Below, piece after piece: positions 54,503-63,094 of a stretch of 64,000 nt of DNA. The stretch is taken from contig JANPBU010000010.1 in NCBI GenBank assembly GCA_031430595.1, positions 342,964 to 406,963 of the forward strand, read 5' to 3'. The DNA comes from JANNBN01 sp031430595 (GTDB lineage Bacteria > Actinomycetota > Acidimicrobiia > Acidimicrobiales > JANYDT01). Made by a program: the position numbers and the translations under genes. How positions within the stretch are numbered: position 1 is the stretch's first letter; each line of letters starts with the position of its first letter. The notes beneath the pieces are model-generated. The model did no database searches. It had not been told where the DNA came from and worked only from the letters and a program-made list of their open reading frames with translations.

Positions 54503-54529
54503 GGTAACTATTCGAGTTATAGAGTTACC
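54503..54529. promoter_or_regulatory. Inverted repeat upstream of the lipoprotein-kinase operon
   Basis: GGTAACT (54503-54509) and AGTTACC (54523-54529) form perfect seven-base arms, 18 to 44 bases upstream of the lipoprotein start. The position fits an operator or promoter-overlapping site for the operon. Confidence 0.45.
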
Positions 54530-54583
54530 TATCACGCTCAAAATACAAAAATAAGGTACCACGGGAGCCCTGCGAGATGCCGA

Positions 54584-55546
54584 TCAGATTCTTGAGAACC
54601 TCGCCCAATCAACCGTGTGAACCACCTGGGTCTCGGGGAGCCCCTTCAATTCAAGTTCAAGTGGTTCGCCAAACGGGATGTCTCCACGTGGCTCAGCAAT
54701 TTGTTTAACGAGGCCTGAAACCAAAATTTCACCACCGGATGCGGCCGCGCCAACGCGCGCGGCGGTCACCACATGCTTTCCGAATAGATCACCTCCGTCA
54801 TCGATCATCACTTCACCAGTATGCATACCAATACGAACCCGCACTGCGTCATCGGGGTGCTTCGAAGCCCATTCGTGAAGCGACTTCTGAATACCGATCG
54901 CGCACAGAATTGCTGAACGAGCACTGCGGAAGCACATCATGAATCCATCGCCCTGGTTCTTCACAATTCGCCCTCGGTGGGCATGAACCTGCGCTGTCAC
55001 CAAGTCTTTGTGTTGGCCGAGAACCGCGAACCAAGCGGTGTCGCCAATAGCTACCGCTCGTTGGGTCGACCCTTCGATATCACTGAACATAATAGTGAGC
55101 GTGTCTGGCTCGTCAGTAACCCCAGAACCAACCAACACCACCGAAAGGTCGCCCGAGATCGCACGAACAACCTTTTCCATTGAGGTGAATTCTGGTGAGG
55201 CTGACCTACCGACGAACTCGGTCACGTTTGCCGTTCGAGCACCCCATTGCGCTGCGAAGGTAGCTACTTCAATGCGGGTTCCGCCGAGCGAAATAATGCT
55301 ACCCACGTTGGCAGGTGTCGTACCAACGGTCGTAGCACCGTCAACCGTGGTGCCATTTGACGAACCTAAGTCAGTGACGAGCACCACGCCATCGACGCCG
55401 GGCTCGATCCGAACGTGTCGGCGTGACACCAACGAATCGCCAAGACTCAGCCCATCGCACTCGCGACCCATGTCGAGGGGTTCGGTTAAAACGATTCGAA
55501 GCGTTTGGCGATTGGGCGTTCGAACAATGAGCAGATGATGCGTCAT
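54584..55546 (-). CDS. FHA domain-class III nucleotide cyclase
   Basis: A 320-residue protein. An N-terminal FHA domain (about 15-100) has GRECDGLSLGDSLVSRRHVR and DLGSSNGT, the phosphothreonine-binding elements. The C-terminal class III cyclase domain (about 145-310) has metal Asp in FSDIEGSTQRA and in VKNQGDGFM, and RIGMHTGEV. The usual transition-state Asn seems replaced, since the segment reads GKHVVTAARVG where families often have VNxAAR. Output (cAMP or cGMP) and activity are therefore uncertain. The ATG at 55546 is chosen because the FHA fold begins immediately. It lies near the Ser/Thr kinase, so pThr sensing is attractive. Confidence 0.88.
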   Translation of the reverse strand: MTHHLLIVRTPNRQTLRIVLTEPLDMGRECDGLSLGDSLVSRRHVRIEPGVDGVVLVTDLGSSNGTTVDGATTVGTTPANVGSIISLGGTRIEVATFAAQWGARTANVTEFVGRSASPEFTSMEKVVRAISGDLSVVLVGSGVTDEPDTLTIMFSDIEGSTQRAVAIGDTAWFAVLGQHKDLVTAQVHAHRGRIVKNQGDGFMMCFRSARSAILCAIGIQKSLHEWASKHPDDAVRVRIGMHTGEVMIDDGGDLFGKHVVTAARVGAAASGGEILVSGLVKQIAEPRGDIPFGEPLELELKGLPETQVVHTVDWARFSRI

Positions 55547-55598
55547 GAGATTCGCAATGTACACCGACGAACTCGTTCGAGGTGCAATAATCATTTCT

Positions 55599-56429
55599 AT
55601 GTCGATACCAACATCGCCATCATCATCATCGCCATCAGTGTCAACGAAGCGGGCCGCCATTGTGACTGGTGCCGGGTCAGGTATCGGTGAGGCAGTTGCT
55701 GAGCGCTTATGCGACGAGGGATACGAAGTCATCATCGTTGGGCGGCGTGGCGAGGTACTTCATCGGGTCGCTCGTAGGATTGGTGCAATCGCGATTATCG
55801 GCGATGCAGCAGATCCGACCGTTGCTGGCCAAGCTGTTGACACGTGTATAGAGCGGGCGGGTGGTGTTGATGTAGTTGTGGCGAACGCTGCGAGCGGGGG
55901 TGGCGGCACAATTGGCGAGGTAGATGACGCCAGTTGGCTGGCCTCATGGCAATCGAATGTCACCACTGCGTTCGTTACGATTCGAGCGGCGATGCCAAGC
56001 CTCAGAGACCGACGAGGGTCAATCGTGGTCGTATCGTCGATCGCTGGATTAGGTGCCGGGCCAGGGTCAGGTCCATACATCACTGCTAAGCACGCATTGA
56101 TTGGCCTCACCCGATCAGTTGCTCGCGACGAGGGTCCGCTAGTACGGGCGAATGTCGTGTGTCCCGGATGGGTCCGAACCCCCATGGGCTACGACGAGAT
56201 GGATCGACTTGCTGAACTTCATGGTCTTGCGGGTCGCGAGGCTGCTTACGGTCTCGCTACGAGCGACACCCCGCTACAACGGCCAGCCGAGGCCACGGAG
56301 GTCGCGAACGTTGTGTGGTTTCTTGCCTCTCCGCAAGCTTCAGCAATGACAGGTGCGGTCATTACGGTTGATGGCGGCGCAACGGCAGTTGATGTGCCGA
56401 CGCTGGCCTTCTCAAAGCAACGGGCTTAA
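55599..56429 (+). CDS. Short-chain dehydrogenase/reductase
   Basis: A 276-residue classical SDR with the cofactor motif TGAGSGIG near residue 22, NAASGGG, the catalytic Ser in VVSSIAG and Tyr-x3-Lys in YITAKHALIG, and the C-terminal VDGG. It uses NAD(P)(H) on an alcohol or ketone; the substrate is unknown. The open frame starts at 55545, but ATG 55599 avoids overlap with the divergent cyclase gene, only 52 bases away. A Ser-rich, repeat-coded stretch (SPSSSSPS) precedes the Rossmann fold. Confidence 0.9.
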   Translation: MSIPTSPSSSSPSVSTKRAAIVTGAGSGIGEAVAERLCDEGYEVIIVGRRGEVLHRVARRIGAIAIIGDAADPTVAGQAVDTCIERAGGVDVVVANAASGGGGTIGEVDDASWLASWQSNVTTAFVTIRAAMPSLRDRRGSIVVVSSIAGLGAGPGSGPYITAKHALIGLTRSVARDEGPLVRANVVCPGWVRTPMGYDEMDRLAELHGLAGREAAYGLATSDTPLQRPAEATEVANVVWFLASPQASAMTGAVITVDGGATAVDVPTLAFSKQRA

Positions 56430-56439
56430 AGAAACGCGC

Positions 56440-57723
56440 TTAAAGAAAAGGTAAGTAGTACTTGGTTTCCCAGTCGGTCGTATAAGCACAGAACTTCGCC
56501 CACTCATCGCGTTTGATGGCTAGAAAATTAGCCACGCTCTCGGGGCCGAAGGTTTCCACGAACTCCGCGTCGGCCTCAAGCAAGTCAAGGGCATCCCCAA
56601 GATTTTGCGGCGTTGATCGATTAGTGCTCGCCGTTTCTAGTGCGTCACCAGTTTCGATAGTTGGCGGTTCGATTTTCTTTTGGTAGCCAAGCCACGCCGC
56701 CGTAAGCACGGCAGCCGTTGCAAGATAGGGGTTCGCGCTCGCATCAGCCTGGCGATATTCGAGGCGGGTTCCAGCACCACGCTCGGGCGATACTCTCACT
56801 GTGGTAAATCGGTGATCAAGCCCCCAGTTGGCCCAGAAACCTGCCATTTGACCGGCTCGTAAACGTTTATACGAATTGACGTTCGGGGCGACCACCGCCG
56901 ACATTGCTTCGTGGTGTTCGAGTAGCCCACCAATCACATGCCGGGCGACGTCACTCAGACCATACGGAGACGCAGGACCGTCGAAGATGTTGTTTCCAGA
57001 CGCATCTCGCATCGACAAATTGACGTGTAACCCACTACCGCCTTTATCCGAGAATGGCTTTCCAAGAAACGACAGGTGTAGCCCCTTGGTACGCGCGATT
57101 TCTTGCGCCATGAGTTTGAAGACAGCAATGTCATCTACATGCTTGAGTGCGGTTCCGTAGTGGAGGGCAAACTCAATCTGGGGCACATCGTATTCAGTAT
57201 GGGCACTTTCGACCGGAAGACCAACCTTTGCCGCAGCTTCGAGCACGTCTTCGATGAGGCCATGCGGGTCGGCAATTGGGCCTGTCTGGTACACAATGGA
57301 ACCGGGTACGCTGATTGCTTTCCAGCCCCCGTTGCCATCGGGTTCAAGTGGAAAACCTTCTAGCTCAATCCCAACATATGGGGTGATCCCAATTGATTCC
57401 CACCGCTCGATTGCCCGACGCAACACTGTCCGCGGACCTACCGGAAACAACTCGCCCTTGTACATAAGGTCGCATACTGCGAGTTGTTCACCATCAATCC
57501 AACTTGGTCGTAACTCGTCACTTGAGTACACGGCTTCAACGTCAGGCATGCCTTCGAGAAACTTCGAACCGGGCGCCCCTACCGTCATTTGGTTGTCGAA
57601 ACCCTGCGAGAAAAGTGTCATGCAATGCCTGACACTTTGGTCTCGGGGCCCTCCAGGTAGGTAGCGTGTTCGGGCCAACCCGAGGTGGTCAGTAAACAAT
57701 GAACGAATTCTCGGGGCAACCAT
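56440..57723 (-). CDS. Glutamine synthetase-family ligase
   Basis: A 427-residue glutamine synthetase-fold enzyme, shorter at the N terminus than GSI. The metal/substrate elements GIELEGFPLEPD, AHTEYDVPQIEFAL, SGLHVNLSMRD, APNVNSYKRL and EYRQADASANPYLA are all present. The divergence from GlnA suggests a gamma-glutamylamide or polyamine-type ligase. It follows an APC permease gene by 19 bases, so uptake and glutamylation of an amine or amino acid is a sensible inference. An ordinary biosynthetic role is less likely. Confidence 0.9.
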   Translation of the reverse strand: MVAPRIRSLFTDHLGLARTRYLPGGPRDQSVRHCMTLFSQGFDNQMTVGAPGSKFLEGMPDVEAVYSSDELRPSWIDGEQLAVCDLMYKGELFPVGPRTVLRRAIERWESIGITPYVGIELEGFPLEPDGNGGWKAISVPGSIVYQTGPIADPHGLIEDVLEAAAKVGLPVESAHTEYDVPQIEFALHYGTALKHVDDIAVFKLMAQEIARTKGLHLSFLGKPFSDKGGSGLHVNLSMRDASGNNIFDGPASPYGLSDVARHVIGGLLEHHEAMSAVVAPNVNSYKRLRAGQMAGFWANWGLDHRFTTVRVSPERGAGTRLEYRQADASANPYLATAAVLTAAWLGYQKKIEPPTIETGDALETASTNRSTPQNLGDALDLLEADAEFVETFGPESVANFLAIKRDEWAKFCAYTTDWETKYYLPFL

Positions 57724-57742
57724 GTGAACGTGTTCTTTCTAG

Positions 57743-59170
57743 TCAGTCGTGATGCAAGGCGAAACTAGCGGCAGCATCGACACTTTCACGCCGGGTCGAA
57801 TACAGATAAGCCAACCATCCGGCAACAGCCACGACTAGGGCGAGCGCAAGATGTCGTCCCCAAAGGGCGTCACCGACCGGTGCGGTTCCGCTGACGAACT
57901 GGGCGAGCAAACCTCCGCCAGCAGTAAGAATTCCGATGGCCACAGCAAGAAACCCTTTCGGATTGGATCCGGCGAAAATCTTGGACGCACCGACACACAG
58001 CAACACGTAGACCACGCAAAACATCATTGAGCCGATGGTTGACAGAATCAGGAAAGCGTTAAGTACATCGGGTGGTCCGACCGGTGCGCCGTCTGGGCCG
58101 AGAGGGATCTTGGTGCCGTACTTTGCTAGCGAAATGACGAGAACCATCAACGAAATGACCCCAAAGACCAGCGTTGCAAACGTTGGGTTTGACTTGGCGT
58201 TGATTTGGCTTAATCGCTTCGGCATCAGCCCATCACGAGACAGTGTGAACAAACCGCGAGCAACAGCTGCACACATACCAATTCCGATACCAATAATGTC
58301 AAGCAGGATGGCCAGTTCAATAAGCACACTGAACTTCGAACTTACATACTTAGTGGCCAGCGATGGAAAGTCAAACGGTAGGTTCTCGGGGCCGCCGCTT
58401 CCAATGGTTCCGGCGTATTGGGTGATCAAGTAGAAGCCCATCACAATCAAAATTGTTGAAATGACTGCGGTGGGAATCGACTTTTTCGGGTTCTCGGTTT
58501 CTTCACCAAGGGCGGCAGCCATTTCGAAACCAACGAACATCAGAATCGCAAAGAGTAGGCCCTTGAATACCGAGCCACCCTCGGCAACATGGCCCGGGTT
58601 GAAGACCTGCAGGGTATTCCCACTTGAGCCGCCCTTGGCAATAATCACCACACAGAGGATCAAGAACGGAATCGCTGACAACCCAATGATCGCCAACTGC
58701 GACTTCACCGACAACTGCACGCCAACCATATTCACGCCGATGATGATTGCCAGAATGACAAGACCCCACACCCACCACGGAAGGTCAATGCTCATATGGT
58801 TATTGAAGAAGTCGTGAGCCGTCATACCTCCAATTACTGGAAGGCCGGTTGCGAGGGAAGTAAGCGCTAGGTAGTAACAGGCTGCACCGAACACCCCGGT
58901 TGGTTTACCGGCGGTATGAGCAATCAATTCGTAGACGGCTCCGCTTCCGGAGTACTTCTTCGACAACTCCGAAACAACGTATCCGATTGCCAGAATTCCT
59001 ACGGTGGTGAGCAACACCACGAACGGCCCAACTCCGCCCGAAAGGCCAGCTAGAGCCCCACCGATCGCCGCAGCTGAGAATATTGGTCCAACCGCTAACG
59101 ACTGAGCAATGCAGTCAACGGTGGAGAGTTTTGCTCCGCCTTTGAGTGATGGTGCGTCTAAGCCTTCCAT
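57743..59170 (-). CDS. APC-superfamily amino acid/polyamine permease
   Basis: A 475-residue membrane transporter with about twelve to thirteen hydrophobic helices. The opening SLAVGPIFSAAAIGGALAGLSGG and GFEMAAALGEETENPKKSIP match APC permeases of the amino acid/amine type. It is the first gene of an operon with the glutamine-synthetase-like ligase, which implies import of an amine or amino acid that is then glutamylated. It is divergent from the luciferase-like oxidoreductase. Confidence 0.92.
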   Translation of the reverse strand: MEGLDAPSLKGGAKLSTVDCIAQSLAVGPIFSAAAIGGALAGLSGGVGPFVVLLTTVGILAIGYVVSELSKKYSGSGAVYELIAHTAGKPTGVFGAACYYLALTSLATGLPVIGGMTAHDFFNNHMSIDLPWWVWGLVILAIIIGVNMVGVQLSVKSQLAIIGLSAIPFLILCVVIIAKGGSSGNTLQVFNPGHVAEGGSVFKGLLFAILMFVGFEMAAALGEETENPKKSIPTAVISTILIVMGFYLITQYAGTIGSGGPENLPFDFPSLATKYVSSKFSVLIELAILLDIIGIGIGMCAAVARGLFTLSRDGLMPKRLSQINAKSNPTFATLVFGVISLMVLVISLAKYGTKIPLGPDGAPVGPPDVLNAFLILSTIGSMMFCVVYVLLCVGASKIFAGSNPKGFLAVAIGILTAGGGLLAQFVSGTAPVGDALWGRHLALALVVAVAGWLAYLYSTRRESVDAAASFALHHD

Positions 59171-59291
59171 GTTTCCCCCAAGAGTTTCCCTCGTTTTCCG
59201 AGATCGTTTGGAACCTTACAACGTTGGTGGTCATCTGTCACGTCACTTGACAAGTAGCAAAACCTCTGAATTGTTTGGTACCGTACGACTC

Positions 59292-60242
59292 ATGATTTCT
59301 GCACCCGAACCGTTGAAGAAGCGGGCGGTCATGGTGCTCAGCGAAAACTGGACGCTGGTAGATCCTCACCACCTTCGAGCTGTTATCGAGCTGGCAAACA
59401 TCGCAGAGGACTGCGGCGTCGATACCGTGATGCTTTCCGAGCACGTGGTGTTGGGAGGCGATTCAAACCAAACCGGCCCGATGATTAACCCCCGAGACTA
59501 CGCTGCCCCACACAATCAGCACCCGTTCACCCCTTGGCCCGACTCGATAGTTTTGGCCTCAGCAATCGCGGCGGCAACCTCAACATTGCGGATTGCCCTT
59601 GCCGCTGTGATCACACCGTTACGCCATCCCTTGTTGCTTTCTAAACAACTCAGTACGCTTGATTTACTTGCCGAGGGTCGTCTTGTTGTGCAACCAACCG
59701 CGAGTTGGTCGGAAGCCGAGTATCAAGCGCTTGGGGTCGACTTTCGCCAGCGTGGCGCCATTCTCGATGAGCAACTCGAGGCGATTCATTCCACATTTCG
59801 AGCTGCGCCGAACACGTCGTCGTCGCATCAGGGCGAACGGTTTTCGTATCAGCACGTGTGGGTTGAGCCGCGCCGGACGATGCCTGTCAACATGTGGTTC
59901 GGAGGCGAGCATTTACACGATCCACTCATTCGACGACTTGTTACGTACGGAAGCGGATTTCACCCATTTGGCACGCCCACCGCTGACGAGCTCGCCCGAT
60001 TACATGTTGCATTGCGAGACGCCGGTCGCCGCCCTGAAGATCTCGAATTGATCGGTGGAATCCGCGGTCGGTTCGAAACCCCCCACGATCTTGCTGATCT
60101 CGACGAGGCCCTACTTCCCTTGGAAGAAAAGGTTGCGGCCGGATTCCGGTCGATCTGCTTCAAACCGTCGATGTTTACAGACGAGATTTCCGGTGTGGCC
60201 GAGGTCTGTCTACGAGTCGTCTCTGCGCTCGACCGAGCCTAA
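59292..60242 (+). CDS. Luciferase-like (LLM class) flavin-dependent oxidoreductase
   Basis: A 316-residue TIM-barrel monooxygenase-like protein. VDTVMLSEHVV, RIALAAVITPLRHPLLLSKQ and LAEGRLVVQPTASWSEAEYQALG are characteristic of FMN- or F420-dependent members in actinobacteria. The frame extends upstream to 59109, into the divergent permease, so ATG 59292 is used. A TTGACA at 59247-59252 could be a -35 element but no clear -10 follows. The substrate is unknown. Confidence 0.9.
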   Translation: MISAPEPLKKRAVMVLSENWTLVDPHHLRAVIELANIAEDCGVDTVMLSEHVVLGGDSNQTGPMINPRDYAAPHNQHPFTPWPDSIVLASAIAAATSTLRIALAAVITPLRHPLLLSKQLSTLDLLAEGRLVVQPTASWSEAEYQALGVDFRQRGAILDEQLEAIHSTFRAAPNTSSSHQGERFSYQHVWVEPRRTMPVNMWFGGEHLHDPLIRRLVTYGSGFHPFGTPTADELARLHVALRDAGRRPEDLELIGGIRGRFETPHDLADLDEALLPLEEKVAAGFRSICFKPSMFTDEISGVAEVCLRVVSALDRA

Positions 60243-60249
60243 TTTTTTG

Positions 60250-60771
60250 CTAGAGCTGTTCCACGTGCCCGAGCAGTTTTCGTAACAGGCCTGCGAGCTG
60301 TACCTGTTCAGAAGTCGTAAGTGCACCGGCAACCAACGCTTCATGTTTATTGAACAATGGAAACAGACGCCGGATAGTTGATCGACCACTTTCGCTCAGC
60401 TCGATGAGCACTAGGCGACCATCATCGGGATGATTTGACCGAGTGGCCAAACCTTTTCCTTCAAGAGTACTCACGATCCCCGTCAGGGTACCTTTCGTGA
60501 CACCACACTCGACGGCTAGATGGCGGGCTTCTTGCGGACCCCACACCCACAACACAAACAACGCAGTGAAGCCGGTCCACGAAATGCCATCGGGGCCAAG
60601 AATGTCTCGTTCCATATGGTTACGAATTGCACCGCCAACCCGGTAGATATTGGATATCGCGTTCATCGCCACAAAATCAACGTCGTGCAGTTCACCGACC
60701 CTGGCAGCAACCTGCTCTTCACGGGCAGTCAATGCATCTTTGTTTGGGCTGGGGGGACGCTTCGTCGACAT
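60250..60771 (-). CDS. MarR-family transcriptional regulator
   Basis: A 173-residue winged-helix regulator: ARHLAVECGVTKGTLTGIVSTLEGKGLATRSNHPDDGR is the MarR helix-turn-helix plus wing, with flanking dimerisation helices. ATG 60771 is used, with a GTG one codon upstream. The gene start overlaps the end of the beta-lactamase-fold gene by about 50 bases in another frame, which suggests co-transcription. It may control that operon in response to a small ligand. Confidence 0.93.
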   Translation of the reverse strand: MSTKRPPSPNKDALTAREEQVAARVGELHDVDFVAMNAISNIYRVGGAIRNHMERDILGPDGISWTGFTALFVLWVWGPQEARHLAVECGVTKGTLTGIVSTLEGKGLATRSNHPDDGRLVLIELSESGRSTIRRLFPLFNKHEALVAGALTTSEQVQLAGLLRKLLGHVEQL

Positions 60772-62191
60772 CACTACCGACCCTAACCTGCCGCTCGAAC
60801 GCCACTACATCGAAACGTTGAATCTTCGGGGGAACTTCAGGGGAAAGCATCATTGCAATTTCTATGTCGTGTGACGAAGTCGAGATCTTGATTCGCCCCG
60901 ACATTGCGGTGTCAGCTTCCGCGACATGGCCGAGCCGCTCGCCCACGTTGGCCACCAGTTCATCTGCCTCCCTTCGACGAAGTTCAAGGGGAAGGTCGAG
61001 ATCAACATTCATGGCCCATTGTGGCTCGGGTGTATTCGGCTCTGGTGATTGCCAGAGCCAATCGACCAACCGTTTCGCAGCTTCCTCGAACACTGCCGTG
61101 CCAGTCGGCCACTTTTTCGACGCTGGCGGAATAAGTTGCTGTAGGTTCAGCACTTCGACCAACTCAGCGGTGAGTAACCGCATGGGTGCATACGTTCGGT
61201 TGCCGAGAGCCACGACGCCGAAACCACGATCAGGTATCCAACGCATATTCGAGCCGTAGCCGGGAAGCCCACCACTGTGATGCACAACGGTACCCAAATC
61301 GGGGTGTTGCATCACCATGATGCCCATGCCGTACCCAAGTTCGGTCATTCTGTGCCCGTAGGGTGTTGCAACGATTTTTGGCTCCCACGAGGTATGCACA
61401 CATTGCATTTCCCTTCGACTCGCCCGACTCAACATTGGTGAGTCGTCACCGTCACGTGCCGGATAAGCATCACTAAGGAACGCGACCCACGTAGCAATAT
61501 CGGTAGCCGTCGACCACAATCCGCCCATTGGAGCAAAAGCCCCATCACCAAGTGCGGGCCCCACGTCGAGGCCATCACGGGTGTGGGTGCCGGCAGCGAT
61601 ATTGCCCGCAATTGGTGTCGTCCAGGTGGTCGAGTGCATCGAGAGTGGTGTCAAGAGTTCATCCGAAATATAGGTCTGCGCCGAGACCCCCGTCACTGCT
61701 TTAATAACCGAACCCAGCAGTGCGTACCCGTAGTTCGAGTACTGCCACTTGTAACCGGGAGGATATGCAAACGACGCACCACCCTTAACCATCGACCGAA
61801 ATACGTCGTCGGAAAGGTCGAGCATCCGGTCGCCCCACGGGTCGTCACTGGCCAAACCTGCCGACATAGTGAGCAGATGGCGGACGGTAACCGCCGGGCT
61901 ATCAGACGTCGGGCCAACAATGGCTGCGGCCCAGCCAAGCACATCGACAATTGCCATATCAAGGCTAAGCAACCCAGCGTCTCGAAGTCTAAGTATTGCT
62001 GCCGCTGTAAAGCTTTTCGTCATTGAGGCAATACGAAACACCGTATCGAGATTGGGAATGCTGCCATCGTCAAGTGCTCCGCGAACATACGACTGGGTGA
62101 TGTGCCCATCTTCAACGATTGCGAGCACGATCGCTGGCGCCGCTTCGATTGCCTGCGCGCTGAGGAATGTTTCGACCGCCGACCCCAGCAC
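60719..62191 (-). CDS. Beta-lactamase-fold serine hydrolase (class C-like)
   Basis: A 490-residue serine hydrolase. Ser-x2-Lys in SMTKSFTAAA near residue 56, Tyr-x-Asn in YSNYGYALLG near 152 and a His-Ser-Gly motif in VVHHSGGLPGYG near 316 form the active site typical of class C beta-lactamases, esterases and D-aminopeptidases. There is no signal peptide, which argues for an intracellular esterase or peptidase rather than antibiotic resistance. A C-terminal extension of about 100 residues is unassigned. The start is GTG at 62191, fourteen bases after the SDR stop. Confidence 0.92.
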   Translation of the reverse strand: MLGSAVETFLSAQAIEAAPAIVLAIVEDGHITQSYVRGALDDGSIPNLDTVFRIASMTKSFTAAAILRLRDAGLLSLDMAIVDVLGWAAAIVGPTSDSPAVTVRHLLTMSAGLASDDPWGDRMLDLSDDVFRSMVKGGASFAYPPGYKWQYSNYGYALLGSVIKAVTGVSAQTYISDELLTPLSMHSTTWTTPIAGNIAAGTHTRDGLDVGPALGDGAFAPMGGLWSTATDIATWVAFLSDAYPARDGDDSPMLSRASRREMQCVHTSWEPKIVATPYGHRMTELGYGMGIMVMQHPDLGTVVHHSGGLPGYGSNMRWIPDRGFGVVALGNRTYAPMRLLTAELVEVLNLQQLIPPASKKWPTGTAVFEEAAKRLVDWLWQSPEPNTPEPQWAMNVDLDLPLELRRREADELVANVGERLGHVAEADTAMSGRIKISTSSHDIEIAMMLSPEVPPKIQRFDVVAFERQVRVGSDVDEASPQPKQRCIDCP

Positions 62192-62205
62192 CGTAGCAAC
62201 CGATT

Positions 62206-62946
62206 TCAGGACGTCATCCCGCCATCAACAATAAATTCCGAACCGGTTGAATAGCTCGATTCGTCACTCACCAAAAACAGAACGAGCCGTGCAACTTCAA
62301 TGGGTAGCGCAACACGCCCTAACGGTATTCGGTCAACAACCGAGTCACGAACACCAATGTCATCAAGGGTTTTGAGCATCGGCGTGTCGATGATGCCAGG
62401 GTGAACCGAGTTGACCCTGACGCCAAACCCGGCCAGTTCGCGGGCTGCCGATTTCGTCATTCCTCGTACCGCGAATTTCGAGGCGTTATAGGCCGAGAAC
62501 CCAGCAGCACCAGTGAGCCCGGCAACCGAAGAAATGTTGACTATCGAACCCGACTTCTGTTCGACCATGTAACGGGCCGCAGCCTGCATACCAAGAAACA
62601 CGCCAACCAGATTGATATCGATAATACGACGAAACTCGGCTTCGGTTGTGCTGAGCAGCGGGGTGAAATGGAAGATGCCAGCGTTGTTTACAAGTGCGTC
62701 AATACGACCGTGGTCAGCAACTATCTCTTTGGTCACCATCGCCCATTGCTCGGCATCGGTCACGTCGAGGTGTAGGTAGCTAGCGGCTGGGCCGATTGAC
62801 TTGGCCGCAGCTTCACCCTCGTCGTCGAGTACATCAGCGAGCACGACGGTTGCTCCCTCAGACGCAAACAGTTCGCCTTCAACAGCCCCCTGCCCCCGAG
62901 ACCCACCGGTGATCAACACAACTTTTCCATCTAGGCGACCACTCAT
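62206..62946 (-). CDS. Short-chain dehydrogenase (3-alpha/20-beta-hydroxysteroid dehydrogenase-like)
   Basis: A 246-residue classical SDR with TGGSRGQG near residue 14, the NNAG loop, catalytic Ser in NISSVAG, Tyr-x3-Lys in YNASKFA, and C-terminal VDGG. Similar actinobacterial SDRs act on steroids or other cyclic alcohols. It is first in an operon with the serine hydrolase and MarR regulator. The ATG gives MSGRLDGKVVLITGG, a standard start. Confidence 0.92.
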   Translation of the reverse strand: MSGRLDGKVVLITGGSRGQGAVEGELFASEGATVVLADVLDDEGEAAAKSIGPAASYLHLDVTDAEQWAMVTKEIVADHGRIDALVNNAGIFHFTPLLSTTEAEFRRIIDINLVGVFLGMQAAARYMVEQKSGSIVNISSVAGLTGAAGFSAYNASKFAVRGMTKSAARELAGFGVRVNSVHPGIIDTPMLKTLDDIGVRDSVVDRIPLGRVALPIEVARLVLFLVSDESSYSTGSEFIVDGGMTS

Positions 62947-63058
62947 GATTAACTCACCTTCCAGTTCGGCAAGAATCTTCGTTCATGGCAGTGGCACTTT
63001 GCCAAACCAGCTGCGATGAACTTCTGATTACTCCTTAACAGTTTCCTAACTTCCTCTA

Positions 63059-63072
63059 CGAACATATGTTCG
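63059..63072. promoter_or_regulatory. LexA-type SOS box
   Basis: The perfect 14-base palindrome CGAACATATGTTCG matches the Gram-positive/actinobacterial LexA pattern CGAAC-N4-GTTCG. It ends 22 bases before the ATG of the DUF222 frame. A possible promoter with TTAACA (63035-63040) and TACGAA (63057-63062) would overlap it, as expected for repression by LexA and release after DNA damage. Confidence 0.8.
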
Positions 63073-63094
63073 ATGCAGGGTGGTAGGGTGGGTT

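Noticed and set aside
59247..59280. TTGACA promoter -35 element before the luciferase-like gene
   Set aside because: No convincing -10 hexamer follows at 16-18 bases, so it is not listed as a promoter.
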